Below are positions 24,819 to 34,060 of a stretch of DNA of 64,000 nucleotides, one piece after another. Every line of letters starts with the position of its first letter. The first letter of the stretch is position 1. The notes under the pieces were generated by a model. That model did not search any database, had not been told where the DNA came from, and saw only the letters and a list, made by a program, of their open reading frames with translations. The position numbers were made by a program, and so were the translations under genes. The DNA comes from an uncultured Xanthomonas sp. (GTDB taxonomy: Bacteria > Pseudomonadota > Gammaproteobacteria > Xanthomonadales > Xanthomonadaceae): assembly GCA_943912265.1 (NCBI GenBank), contig CALTTS010000001.1:245383-309382 (forward strand). The letters run 5' to 3'.

Positions 24819-25901
24819 TCAGCGCGGAGAAGGCAGGTACAGGCCGGCGATCTTCGTTGCGACGGCATAGGGCTCGGGATCGTCGCGGTTGCTCAGCACG
24901 ATCACGGTCAGGTGCTGCCGCGGGTGGCGGATGATGACGTTGCGGAAGCCGATGCTCTCGCCGCTGTGCCACAGGGTGTCGCCGTCGATGCGCCAGCCGA
25001 AGCCGTAGTACGGCACGTGCGGCTCGGGCGTCCGCGTCGCCGGGGCGAAGGCCAGCGCCAGCGAGGCCGGCTTGAGCAGGCGGTCGTCGTACAGCGCGGC
25101 ATCCCATTTGGCCAGTTCGTCCACCGAGGAATAGATGCCGCCGTCGCCCAGTACCGCGCTGGTCGTGCTCTGGTCGGTGCGCTGCCAGCGGCCGTCGATC
25201 TCGCTGTAGCCGTAGGCGCGCTCGGGCACGGTGTCCACGCCGTCCTGGTGGGCATACGTGCCGGTCATGCCCAACGGCAGGAAGATGCGCTGGCGCAGGA
25301 AGGTGGCGAAGTCCTGCCCGGAGGCCTTGCCGACGATCAGCGCCAGCAGCGCGTAGCCGCCGTTGCTGTAGCGGTAATCCGTGCCGGGGGCGAAATACAG
25401 CCGGTTTTCCTTCTCCAGCAGGTGCAGCACGTCGATGTCGTGCAGCTGGGTGGCCTGGTCGGCCGGCATCAGGTCCTCGTAGTCGATCAGGCCGCCGGTG
25501 TGGCTGAGCAGCTGGCGCAGGGTGATCGGGTCGGCCACCGGCGGCAGGCTCGGCAGCCATTTCTTCACCGGGTCGTCGATGGACAGCTTGCCGTCCTCGG
25601 CCAGCAGCAGGATCGCCGCGGCGGTGAACTGCTTGCTCACCGAGGCCAGCCGGTAATGCGTGTCCGGCGTGGCCGCGCGCCGCGTTTCCAGCTCGGCCAT
25701 GCCGTAGCTCCTGCGGAAGACGGGCCTGCCGTCCCGGATCACCAGCACCGAGGCGCCGGGCACGTCGCCGGCGTAGCGCTGCATCAAGGCATCGACCGCG
25801 GCATCCGGCGTGCCGGCCTGCGCGGCGGCGGACAGGCAGGCCAGCGCGAACGCCCAGCAGCGCGCGAGGCGGCGGTACGCATGCGGCGGCAGGACGGGCA
25901 T
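24819..25901 (-). CDS. exported serine hydrolase, beta-lactamase class C fold
   Basis: The 360-residue product has a signal peptide (about 1-29, ending LSAAAQA). The three active-site elements of the beta-lactamase/penicillin-binding fold are visible: SVSK (Ser87-Lys90), YSN (178-180) and HSG near residue 315. Such proteins include esterases, D-aminopeptidases and beta-lactamases; general similarity favours a peptidase or esterase rather than an AmpC enzyme. It sits between the M13 array and a DUF885 peptidase, all on the minus strand. The start MPVLPPHAYRR at 25901 has a purine-rich site (GGAGAT) upstream. Confidence 0.88.
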   Translation of the reverse strand: MPVLPPHAYRRLARCWAFALACLSAAAQAGTPDAAVDALMQRYAGDVPGASVLVIRDGRPVFRRSYGMAELETRRAATPDTHYRLASVSKQFTAAAILLLAEDGKLSIDDPVKKWLPSLPPVADPITLRQLLSHTGGLIDYEDLMPADQATQLHDIDVLHLLEKENRLYFAPGTDYRYSNGGYALLALIVGKASGQDFATFLRQRIFLPLGMTGTYAHQDGVDTVPERAYGYSEIDGRWQRTDQSTTSAVLGDGGIYSSVDELAKWDAALYDDRLLKPASLALAFAPATRTPEPHVPYYGFGWRIDGDTLWHSGESIGFRNVIIRHPRQHLTVIVLSNRDDPEPYAVATKIAGLYLPSPR

Positions 25902-25968
25902 CGGCGATCTCCGGCAGGGGAGGCCACCGTGCCCGAGCGGCGCGCCCGCCGTCAATGCGCCGGGCGGC

Positions 25969-27987
25969 TCAGGGCGCGGGCGCGGCGGGCGGCGCTTCGG
26001 CCGCCGCCGGGGATGCGGCCCGGGCGGCGATCCAGCGGTCGATCTTCGCGTCAAGCACTTCCAGCGGCATCGAGCCGTCCTTCAGCACTTCGGCGTGGAA
26101 GTCGCGCACGTCGAAGCGCGTGCCGAGCGCGGCCCGGGCCTGTTCGCGCAGGGCGGAAAAGCGCAGCTCGCCCACCTTGTAGGCCAGGATCTGGCCGGGC
26201 ATCGCCATCGAGCGTTCGACCTCGGCGGTGGCGTCGTCCTGGCCGGCATCGGTGTTGTCGAGCAGGTAGCGGATCGCCTGTTCGCGGGTCCAGCCCTTGG
26301 CGTGCAGGCCGGTGTCCACCACCAGCCGGGCCGAGCGCAGCAGTTCGTCCTGCAGGTAGCCGTACCGGTCGTAGGGATCGCGGTACAGGCCCAGATCCTG
26401 CCCCAGGGTTTCGGCGTACAGGCCCCAGCCTTCGACGAAGGCGGTCTCGCCGCCGAGCCGGCGGAAGGTGGGCAGGCCCTTGAGGCTCTGCTGCCGGGCG
26501 AGCTGCAGGTGGTGGCCGGGCACCGCTTCGTGCAGGTACAGCGGCGCGGCCTCCCAGGTGCGGCGCGCGGCGAGATCGCCGGTGTTGATGTAGAGCAGGC
26601 CGGGGCGGCTGCCGTCCATGGTCGGCGGCACGTAGGACACGGGGGCGGCGGTGCGGGTGCGGTACGGCTCGACCGCGCGGATGTCCGGCGCGGCTTCGGC
26701 CACGGGGGCGAACAGCGCCGGCAGGGCCCGCGCGACGTCGGCCTGCAACCGGCGGTAGCGCTCCAGCAGCGCGGCGTCCGAGGCATAGGCGAAATGCCTG
26801 TCCGTGCGCATGTAGCGGAAGAACTTGGCCATCGTGCCGCGGAAGCGGACCTGCTTCATCACTTCGCCGACCTCGCCGCGCAGGCGCGCGACTTCGGCCA
26901 GGCCCAGGGCGTGGATCTGCTCCGGGGTCAGCGCGGTGGTGGTGGCCTGGCGCACGTTCCATGCGTACCACGCCGCGCCGTCGGGCAGGGCGGACAGGCC
27001 GGCGCTGCCGCGGCAGGCGGGCAGGTATTCGTTGGCGATGAAGCCGCGCAGGCGCCGGTAGGCCGGCATCAGCCGGGTGTCGATCATCTGCCGGTACGCC
27101 GCGGTCAGGCGGGTACGGTCGGCGGCGGGAATGTCGGCCGGCATCGCGCTGATCGGCGTCCAGAACAGGGTCTGCTCGGCGCCCGGGCGGATCATCGCGT
27201 CCAGCTGCGGCAGCACCTGCTCCATCATCGCGCGCGGCTGGGTGACGCCGGCGCCGATGCCTTCGCGCATGTTGGCGATGGCCTGGTCGAACAGGGCGGG
27301 CACCTGTTCGGCGCGGCGCAGCCAGTTGTCGTAGTCACGCACGGTGACGAACGGCTGCGCGCCGGCGCCGGAGCCGAGCATCACCACCACCGAGGCGATG
27401 TTGGTGTACGGGTTGACCGGCAGCATCCAGCCCGGGAAGCGCTCGCCCTCCAGCGCGGCGCGGGCGTCGTGGACGAAGATCTCGTAGCTCAGCAGGTCCT
27501 GGCCCTGCAGGCCGTCCGGCCCGATCGTCTCGGCCTTTTCCAGCCATTCCTCGGTGAAGGCATGGCTGCGCGCGCGGAAGTCGGCGGACAGGAAATTCGG
27601 CAACTGGTCGTCGAAGCGGGTATCGCCCTGCAGCGTGGCCTGCAGCGGGTTCAGCTGCAGCGAAGCCTCGCGGTAGTCGGCATACAGCTGGGAGAGCCGG
27701 GTCGCCTTGTCCAGCGGCCGGGCCGGTCTGGCGGGCCGACGCGGGGCTGGCGCGGCGCGTTGCGCGGCGGTCTGGGCGCGCGCGTCCTGCTTCTTCGCGG
27801 TGCCGGCCTTGCCCTTGCCGGTGGCGGCCTTGCCCGCGGATTTGCCTGCCGCCTTGGCCGCCGGCGCGCTCTTGCCCTGGCTCGCGGCCGCCTTCTTCTT
27901 GCCGGCTGCCGTGGCGTCCGGTATCGACGTGGCCAGCACGATCACGGCGAGCAGGGCGGTCAGCGGGCGCAGCAGGAACGACGACAT
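25969..27987 (-). CDS. DUF885-family exported metallohydrolase
   Basis: The 672-residue product has a signal peptide (about 1-26, MSSFLLRPLTALLAVIVLATS), then a low-complexity Lys/Ala-rich linker (about 28-90), then the DUF885 domain. LHEAVPGHHLQ is the HExxGHH zinc motif of the family; VEGWGLYAETLG and PGQILAYKVGE are conserved downstream blocks. DUF885 proteins are often annotated as peptidases, but few are characterised. The basic linker is unusual and could bind the cell wall or anionic polymers. It lies 67 bases upstream of the serine hydrolase. Confidence 0.88.
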   Translation of the reverse strand: MSSFLLRPLTALLAVIVLATSIPDATAAGKKKAAASQGKSAPAAKAAGKSAGKAATGKGKAGTAKKQDARAQTAAQRAAPAPRRPARPARPLDKATRLSQLYADYREASLQLNPLQATLQGDTRFDDQLPNFLSADFRARSHAFTEEWLEKAETIGPDGLQGQDLLSYEIFVHDARAALEGERFPGWMLPVNPYTNIASVVVMLGSGAGAQPFVTVRDYDNWLRRAEQVPALFDQAIANMREGIGAGVTQPRAMMEQVLPQLDAMIRPGAEQTLFWTPISAMPADIPAADRTRLTAAYRQMIDTRLMPAYRRLRGFIANEYLPACRGSAGLSALPDGAAWYAWNVRQATTTALTPEQIHALGLAEVARLRGEVGEVMKQVRFRGTMAKFFRYMRTDRHFAYASDAALLERYRRLQADVARALPALFAPVAEAAPDIRAVEPYRTRTAAPVSYVPPTMDGSRPGLLYINTGDLAARRTWEAAPLYLHEAVPGHHLQLARQQSLKGLPTFRRLGGETAFVEGWGLYAETLGQDLGLYRDPYDRYGYLQDELLRSARLVVDTGLHAKGWTREQAIRYLLDNTDAGQDDATAEVERSMAMPGQILAYKVGELRFSALREQARAALGTRFDVRDFHAEVLKDGSMPLEVLDAKIDRWIAARAASPAAAEAPPAAPAP

Positions 27988-28122
27988 CGGCAACTCCGGG
28001 AAAACGCAGCCGTGGACTTTGCCCGATTGCGCCGGCGGCGGCCAGCGATCCGGTCCGCGCACGCGGTGCCGGGTTGGTGTGGGGTCAGCTGCATGAATGC
28101 GCGCAATGCGCGCCGGTGCGCT

Positions 28123-28902
28123 TCAATCGGCGGCGGCTTCCTCGCGCAGCTGCGCGGCGCGCGTCTCGCCGAGGTAGCCGGTGATGCCGCGTCGCATCAG
28201 GTACAGCAGCGGGATCAGGGCGACCGCGAAGGCCATCTTGTAGACGTAGTTGACCGTGCTCACCGCGAGGAACAGCGAGGTCGGCCAGTGCTGCGGGCCG
28301 AGCACGAAGGCGATCCAGATCACCACGAAGCTGTCCACCAGCTGCGACACCGCGGTGGAGCCGGTGGCGCGCAGCCACACGTGCTTCTCGCCGGTGCGGC
28401 GGCGGATGTGGTGGAACACCGCCACGTCGATCAGCTGGCCCACGAGGAAGGCCACCAGCGAGCCGCCGATGGTCCACAGCCCCTGGCCGAAGATCGCCGC
28501 GAACGCGGCCTGGTAGTCCGGCACGCCCTGCGCCTGCGCCGCCGCCACCCACCAGCCGGCAGGGGCGAGGTGGATGGCCGCGTAGGCGAACACGAAGCCG
28601 TAGCCGATCAGGCCCACCGCCACCCACGAGATGAACTGCACGCCGCGGCGGCCGAAGAACTCGTTGATGGTGTCGGTCATGATGAACACCACCGGCCACA
28701 GCAGGGTGCCGGCGGTGAAGCTCAGCGAGCCGGTCTGGCCGAACAGGTTCCAGTCCAGCGGCGCGATGCCGAGGGTGTCCTCCAGCGCGAAGATCTTGAC
28801 GCCGATGAATTCGGCCAGCACCGCGTTGACGCAGAAGAACGCCGCCAGCGCGATGAACAGCCGCACCGCGCGATCGTCGAGGGTCCGGTCGGCCAGGTGC
28901 AT
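28123..28902 (-). CDS. yhhQ: queuosine precursor transporter, YhhQ/VUT family
   Basis: The 259-residue inner-membrane protein has about six helices and family phrases ANxxA-like VNAVLAEFIGVKIF, MTDTINEFFGRR and GSLVAFLVGQLIDVAVFHHIRRRTGEKHLW-like sequence. YhhQ imports preQ0/preQ1 for tRNA queuosine synthesis; the acceptor enzyme Tgt is encoded at 1268. The start MHLADRTLDD at 28902 is four bases after the stop of the DUF502 gene, indicating coupling; a GTG at 28935 is possible. Confidence 0.87.
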   Translation of the reverse strand: MHLADRTLDDRAVRLFIALAAFFCVNAVLAEFIGVKIFALEDTLGIAPLDWNLFGQTGSLSFTAGTLLWPVVFIMTDTINEFFGRRGVQFISWVAVGLIGYGFVFAYAAIHLAPAGWWVAAAQAQGVPDYQAAFAAIFGQGLWTIGGSLVAFLVGQLIDVAVFHHIRRRTGEKHVWLRATGSTAVSQLVDSFVVIWIAFVLGPQHWPTSLFLAVSTVNYVYKMAFAVALIPLLYLMRRGITGYLGETRAAQLREEAAAD

Positions 28903-28906
28903 GGGG

Positions 28907-29593
28907 TCAGCGGTCGCCCGCGCGCTCGCCTGCACGGGTGAAGGGCACCGTGGTCGGCGCCACCGCGCCGCCGGAGATGATGAAGTTCATCGCCTGGTCC
29001 ACCGTCCAGTCGGTCGGCGTCAGCAGTTCCACCGGCACGATCTCCAGGTAGCCGGAGGTCGGGTTGGGCGTGGTCGGCACGTATACCGCGGCCAGTTCGC
29101 GGCCGGTGCCCTGTTCCTTGATGACGCGGGTGACCAGGCCCACCGATTTCATGTCCCGGTGCGGGAAGTCGATCAGCACCACGCGCTGGGTGCTGCCCGG
29201 CTCGGTCTGCAGCATGTCCAGCAGCTTGCGCACGCTTTCGTAGACGATGTTGGCCAGCGGGATGCGCCGCATCAGCGCCTCGAACCAGCGCAGCAGGCGC
29301 TGGCCGATCACGCGCCGGCTCATGATGCCCACGGCGAGGATCACCACCAGCGTGGCGATCATCGCGATGGTGTTCTGCACCCACAGCGCCTTCACCCAGT
29401 CCAGCGAGCCGGGGAAGGAGGCGGCGATGCGTTCGGCCAGCGGCACCACCAGCGGGCTGCTGACGCCCGACAGCAGCACGAACACGAACTTCACCACCAC
29501 CCAGGTCAGCCAGAGCGGAGTGAGGGTCAGCAAGCCGGTGATGAACAGTTTCTGCAGCGAAGCGCGGGACGGTGCGGGGGCGGGTGCGGACAT
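28907..29593 (-). CDS. DUF502 membrane protein
   Basis: The 228-residue protein has two membrane helices (about 17-40 and 73-93) and the family sequence LANIVYESVRKLLDMLQ, VVLIDFPHRDMKSVGLVTR and VPTTPNPTSGYLEIVP. No function is established for DUF502. It precedes yhhQ by four bases, so the two are very likely co-translated, although no functional link is known. Confidence 0.85.
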   Translation of the reverse strand: MSAPAPAPSRASLQKLFITGLLTLTPLWLTWVVVKFVFVLLSGVSSPLVVPLAERIAASFPGSLDWVKALWVQNTIAMIATLVVILAVGIMSRRVIGQRLLRWFEALMRRIPLANIVYESVRKLLDMLQTEPGSTQRVVLIDFPHRDMKSVGLVTRVIKEQGTGRELAAVYVPTTPNPTSGYLEIVPVELLTPTDWTVDQAMNFIISGGAVAPTTVPFTRAGERAGDR

Positions 29594-29671
29594 GCGCGCA
29601 TTGTAGGGCTTCCGCGTGCGTCGCCGGGCGTCATGGCGACTTTCCGGCGGCCCCGGCGCGAGTCCGCGCCA

Positions 29672-30133
29672 TCAGCCGGTGGTCCGCCGGTCCGGCTTGA
29701 GCCGCACGTACACCTGCTTGCGCACGCGGGCGACCACCTCGCCCTGCGCGTCGAGGATCTCGTTCTCGAACCAGTGCAGCACCTTGCCGCCGCCGGCCGC
29801 GGCCTGGCGCAGGCCGGCCAGGGTGGCGTCGTCCAGGTCGAAGCGGGTCCACACCGTGCCGCGTCCGGGCTTGACGAACTCGATCTCGGCCGCCTTGTCC
29901 CACACGTAGTGGTCGCGGCCGAGCTGGTGCAGCACCAGCAGCATCCAGAACGGGTCGGTCATCGCGAACAGGCTGCCGCCGAAGTGGGTGCCGACGTAGT
30001 TGCGGTTCCAGAAACGCATGCGCAACTCGACCCGCGCGTGGCGGTAATCCGGCGTCAGTTCGGCGACGTGGATGCCGGTGAACAGGAACGGCGGCCAGAC
30101 GTTCAGGCCGAAGCGGAAGACCGATGCCTTCAT
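29672..30133 (-). CDS. DUF4442 hot-dog-fold thioesterase-like protein
   Basis: The 153-residue protein starts MKASVFRFGLNVWPPF at 30133. Sequence such as YVGTHFGGSLFAMTDPFWMLLV and AAEIEFVKPGRGTV matches the PaaI-like DUF4442 hot-dog family, which includes acyl-CoA thioesterases. The expected substrate would be an acyl-CoA, but no specific one can be named. The gap to the downstream DUF502 gene is 78 bases. Confidence 0.8.
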   Translation of the reverse strand: MKASVFRFGLNVWPPFLFTGIHVAELTPDYRHARVELRMRFWNRNYVGTHFGGSLFAMTDPFWMLLVLHQLGRDHYVWDKAAEIEFVKPGRGTVWTRFDLDDATLAGLRQAAAGGGKVLHWFENEILDAQGEVVARVRKQVYVRLKPDRRTTG

Positions 30134-30274
30134 CGTGGCGTCGAGCGGCGGCGGAGGGAGGGCGAGCTTACCATTCGCCCGGGTACGGAGCGCGGGCCGC
30201 CGCCGGCCCGCGTGCGCGCCAGGCGGTGCGGGCGGCGGCAAGGCCGCCCGGCGGCCGGCATGGGCGATGCCGGA

Positions 30275-31135
30275 TCAGAACAGCAGCGAGGACATCCTGC
30301 GGCGGTACCGGCCGACCAGATCCTCGTCTTCCACCACCCGGAATGCGTCGATCAGCGCCTTGCGCGGCAGGCCGTCCTCGAAGCCGCGGTCCAGCCGCAG
30401 CATCTCGATGAACTGCTCCAGCGCGGCCTCGTCGCGGCCGTCCAGCAGCAGGCGCACGCCGAGCAGGTGGCGGGCGTGCAGGTCGGCCGGGTTCGCGGCC
30501 ACGGCGGCCTGCAGCGCTTCGGTCGCCGGCGCGCCGGCGAGCACGGCGGCGAAGCCGAGCCGGGCCTTGGCGCGGACGGCGCGGTCGTCGGTGGCGAGGT
30601 TGGCCGGCAGCGCCTCGATCAGCGGGCCGGCCTCGTCGGTCTGGCCGGCCTTCAGCAGGGCCAGGGCGAGGTCGAGCTTCAGCTCGTCCTTGTCCGGTTC
30701 GGCGGCCACGGCCCCGCGCAGGCGCGCGACCTCGGCCTGCGGGTCCAGCGGCGCCTCGGCCACCGCTTCGGCCTCGGCCGGGGCGGCGGCCGGCTCGATG
30801 CCGTGCTGCTTGAGGAATTCGCGCAGCTGGCCTTCCGGCAGCGCGCCGGGGAAGCCGTCCACCACCTGGCCCTCCTTCAGCAGGTAGACGGTGGGCACCG
30901 AGCGGATCTGGAACGCGGCAGCGATCTCCTGCTCCTTGTCCACGTCCACCCGGGCCAGCTCGAACGCGCCGTTGTATTCGCCGGCCAGCTTCTCCAGGAT
31001 CGGTCCGAGCGTCTTGCACGGCCCGCACCAGGTGGCCCAGAAGTCGATCAGCACCGGCACCTGCACGGATTTCTGCAGGACATCGGCCTCGAAGGCGTCG
31101 GTGGTGACATCGAAAACGTGCGGCAGCTCGGACAT
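30275..31135 (-). CDS. cnoX: thioredoxin-TPR protein, CnoX/YbbN type
   Basis: The 286-residue cytoplasmic protein has an N-terminal thioredoxin domain (about 1-110) with the redox motif WCGPC (Cys37 and Cys40) and SVPTVYLLKEGQVVDGF, an acidic Ala/Glu linker (about 115-140) and a C-terminal TPR-like helical region to 286. CnoX proteins hold unfolded proteins during oxidative stress and pass them to GroEL. E. coli CnoX lacks the CxxC pair, but this copy keeps it, as the Caulobacter protein does. It is divergent from leuS. A GC-rich hairpin (30191-30198 with 30205-30212) follows its stop. Confidence 0.88.
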   Translation of the reverse strand: MSELPHVFDVTTDAFEADVLQKSVQVPVLIDFWATWCGPCKTLGPILEKLAGEYNGAFELARVDVDKEQEIAAAFQIRSVPTVYLLKEGQVVDGFPGALPEGQLREFLKQHGIEPAAAPAEAEAVAEAPLDPQAEVARLRGAVAAEPDKDELKLDLALALLKAGQTDEAGPLIEALPANLATDDRAVRAKARLGFAAVLAGAPATEALQAAVAANPADLHARHLLGVRLLLDGRDEAALEQFIEMLRLDRGFEDGLPRKALIDAFRVVEDEDLVGRYRRRMSSLLF

Positions 31136-31276
31136 CGGAAGGCTCGGCGAAGGGGAATGACTGGGGAAATGGTGGCAGAGCCGGGGGATGCAAGTCGACC
31201 GCGGCCGCCGCCCGCGCCGGGCGCCGCCGGCCGCGCTGCGGTAGCATTTGCGGTTTTCAGCCGTCCCCCGCCGTCC

Positions 31277-33919
31277 ATGTCCGCCACCGAGCCCGTCAGC
31301 TACGACCCGAAACCGGTCGAATCCGCCGCCCAAGCCTACTGGGAGGCCCACCACGCCTTCGAGGTCAAGGAAGACTCGGCCAAGCCCAAGTACTACTGCC
31401 TGTCGATGCTGCCGTACCCGTCCGGGGCGCTGCACATGGGCCACGTGCGCAACTACACCATCGGCGACGTCATCAGCCGCTACAAGCGCATGACCGGCCA
31501 CAACGTGCTGCAGCCGATGGGCTGGGACGCCTTCGGCCTGCCGGCCGAGAACGCGGCGATCAAGCACAAGGTGCCGCCGGCGCAGTGGACCTACAAGAAC
31601 ATCGACCACATGCGCGCGCAGCTCAAGTCGCTGGGCTACGCCATCGACTGGTCGCGCGAATTCGCCACCTGCACGCCGGAGTACTACGTGCACGAGCAGC
31701 GCATGTTCACCCGGCTGCTGCGCAAGGGCATCGCCTACCGCCGCAATGCGGTGGTGAACTGGGACCCGGTGGACCAGACCGTGCTGGCCAACGAGCAGGT
31801 CATCGACGGCCGCGGCTGGCGCTCCGGCGCGCTGGTGGAGAAGCGCGAGATCCCGCAGTGGTTCCTGCGCATCACCGACTATGCCCAGGAGCTGCTCGAC
31901 GGGCTCGATGCGCTGGACGGCTGGCCGGAGTCGGTCAAGACCATGCAGCGCAACTGGATCGGCCGCTCGGAAGGGCTGGAGATCCAGTTCGACGTGGTCG
32001 ATGCCGCCGGCGCGGCGCTGGAGCCGCTGCGGGTGTTCACTACCCGCCCGGACACGGTGATGGGCGTGAGCTTCGTCTCCATCGCCGGCGAGCATCCGCT
32101 GGCGCTGAAGGCCGCGCAGGGCAACCCGGCCCTGGCCGCGTTCCTGGACGAGCTGAAGAAGGGCGGCGTGTCCGAGGCCGAGCTGGAAACCCAGGAAAAG
32201 CGCGGCATGGACACCGGCCTGAAGGCGGTGCACCCGGTCACCGGCGAGCGCGTGCCGATCTGGGTGGCCAACTTCGTGCTGATGGGCTACGGCACCGGCG
32301 CGGTGATGGCAGTGCCCGGCCACGACGCGCGCGATTTCGAGTTCGCCAACAAGTACGGCCTGCCGGTGAAGCAGGTGATCGCGCTGAAGGACCCGCGCGA
32401 CGACAGCGAGCGGACCTACGACCCGATGGTCTGGCACGACTGGTACGGCGACAAGACCCGCGACTTCGAACTGGTCAACTCGGCCGAATTCGACGGGCTG
32501 GATTTCAAGGGCGCCTTCGAGGCGCTGGCCGAGCGCTTCGAGCGCAAGGGCCAGGGCCAGCGCCGGGTCAACTACCGCCTGCGCGACTGGGGCGTGAGCC
32601 GCCAGCGCTACTGGGGCTGCCCGATCCCGGTGATCTACTGCGACGGCTGCGGCGCGGTGCCGGTGCCGGAAGACCAGCTGCCGGTGGTGCTGCCGGAGAA
32701 CGTGGAGTTCAGCGGCACCGGTTCGCCGCTCAAGACCGACCCGGAATGGCGCAAGTGCAGCTGCCCGGAATGCGGCGGCCCGGCGGAGCGCGAGACCGAC
32801 ACCTTCGACACCTTCATGGAGTCGAGCTGGTACTACGCGCGCTACACCTCGCCGGGCGCGCGCGAGATGGTCGACAAGCGCGGCAACTACTGGCTGCCGG
32901 TGGACCAGTACATCGGCGGCATCGAGCACGCGATCCTGCACCTGATGTATTTCCGCTTCTACCACAAGCTCATGCGCGACGCGCGGCTGGTGGACAGCGA
33001 CGAGCCGGCCACCAACCTGCTGACCCAGGGCATGGTGATCGCCGAGACCTTCTACCGTCCCAACCCGGATGGCTCGAAGGACTGGATCAACCCGGCCGAC
33101 GTGGACGTGCAGCGCGACGACAAGGGCCGCGTGGTCGGCGCGGTGCTCAAGGCCGACGGCGCGCCGGTGGAGATCGGCGGCACCGAGAAGATGTCCAAAT
33201 CCAAGAACAACGGCGTGGACCCGCAGGCGATGGTGGCCAAGTACGGCGCCGACACGGTGCGCCTGTTCTCGATGTTCGCCGCCCCGCCCGAGCAGTCGCT
33301 GGAGTGGAACGAGGCCGGCGTGGACGGCATGGCCCGCTTCCTGCGCCGGGTGTGGACGCTGGTGCAGAAGCACGCGGACGACGGCGCCGCGCCGGCGCTC
33401 GACCCGGCGGCGCTGACTGCCGGGCAGAAGGCCGTGCGCCGCAAGACCCACGAGACCATCGGCAAGGTCGGCGACGATTACGGCCGCCGCTACAGCTTCA
33501 ACACCGCCATCGCCGCGGTGATGGAGCTGGCCAACACCCTGGCCAGGTTCGACGATGCCGATGCGCAGGGGCGCGCGGTACGCCAGGAGGCGCTGGAGGC
33601 GATGGTGCTGCTGCTCAACCCCATCACCCCGCACGCCAGCCATGCGCTGTGGCAGGCGCTGGGCCATGCCGAGACGCTGCTGGAGGACGTGCCGTTCCCG
33701 CAGGCCGACCCGGCCGCGCTGGTGCGCGACGCGCTGACCCTGGCGGTGCAGGTCAACGGCAAGCTGCGCGGCACCATCGAGGTCGCGGCCGATGCGCCGA
33801 AGGAGCAGGTCGAGGCCCTGGCCCGGGCCGAGCCGAACACCGCCAAGTACCTGGAAGGCCTGACGATCCGCAAGGTCATCGTGGTGCCGGGCAAGATCGT
33901 CAACATCGTCGCGGCCTGA
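31277..33919 (+). CDS. leuS: leucyl-tRNA synthetase
   Basis: Class I enzyme charging tRNA-Leu. The 880-residue product carries the HIGH-type motif HMGH (53-56), KMSKS (638-642), an editing (CP1) domain with TTRPDTVMGVSF and a zinc-ribbon-like CPECGG segment near residue 495. The start at 31277 gives the usual N-terminus SYDPKPVESAAQAYW. A TAGCAT at 31242-31247 may be its -10. It heads a five-gene downstream cluster including lptE and holA, the same order as in many gammaproteobacteria. Confidence 0.97.
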   Translation: MSATEPVSYDPKPVESAAQAYWEAHHAFEVKEDSAKPKYYCLSMLPYPSGALHMGHVRNYTIGDVISRYKRMTGHNVLQPMGWDAFGLPAENAAIKHKVPPAQWTYKNIDHMRAQLKSLGYAIDWSREFATCTPEYYVHEQRMFTRLLRKGIAYRRNAVVNWDPVDQTVLANEQVIDGRGWRSGALVEKREIPQWFLRITDYAQELLDGLDALDGWPESVKTMQRNWIGRSEGLEIQFDVVDAAGAALEPLRVFTTRPDTVMGVSFVSIAGEHPLALKAAQGNPALAAFLDELKKGGVSEAELETQEKRGMDTGLKAVHPVTGERVPIWVANFVLMGYGTGAVMAVPGHDARDFEFANKYGLPVKQVIALKDPRDDSERTYDPMVWHDWYGDKTRDFELVNSAEFDGLDFKGAFEALAERFERKGQGQRRVNYRLRDWGVSRQRYWGCPIPVIYCDGCGAVPVPEDQLPVVLPENVEFSGTGSPLKTDPEWRKCSCPECGGPAERETDTFDTFMESSWYYARYTSPGAREMVDKRGNYWLPVDQYIGGIEHAILHLMYFRFYHKLMRDARLVDSDEPATNLLTQGMVIAETFYRPNPDGSKDWINPADVDVQRDDKGRVVGAVLKADGAPVEIGGTEKMSKSKNNGVDPQAMVAKYGADTVRLFSMFAAPPEQSLEWNEAGVDGMARFLRRVWTLVQKHADDGAAPALDPAALTAGQKAVRRKTHETIGKVGDDYGRRYSFNTAIAAVMELANTLARFDDADAQGRAVRQEALEAMVLLLNPITPHASHALWQALGHAETLLEDVPFPQADPAALVRDALTLAVQVNGKLRGTIEVAADAPKEQVEALARAEPNTAKYLEGLTIRKVIVVPGKIVNIVAA

Positions 33920-34060
33920 ACCCCGGCCCGCCCGGCGTGACGGGCGGGCGCCGCCGCACCGCGCGGGATTCCCCGCGTGCCGCCGCGTCCGCCGTGCCGG
34001 TTCACCTCGCGTCCGGTCTGGCTATTGCCGCTCCCGCCGCGCTCGTCCAGACTCGTCGCC

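Noticed and set aside
20847..26483. Very long plus-strand open frame (1878 codons) opposite the M13, beta-lactamase-fold and DUF885 genes
   Set aside because: It is antisense to several well-supported genes, is low-complexity (His, Gly, Val, Arg rich), and has no family signature; it is the usual result of high GC at third positions.
28631..31276. Upstream extension of leuS
   Set aside because: It is antisense to DUF502, thioesterase and thioredoxin genes; LeuS homology starts at 31277.
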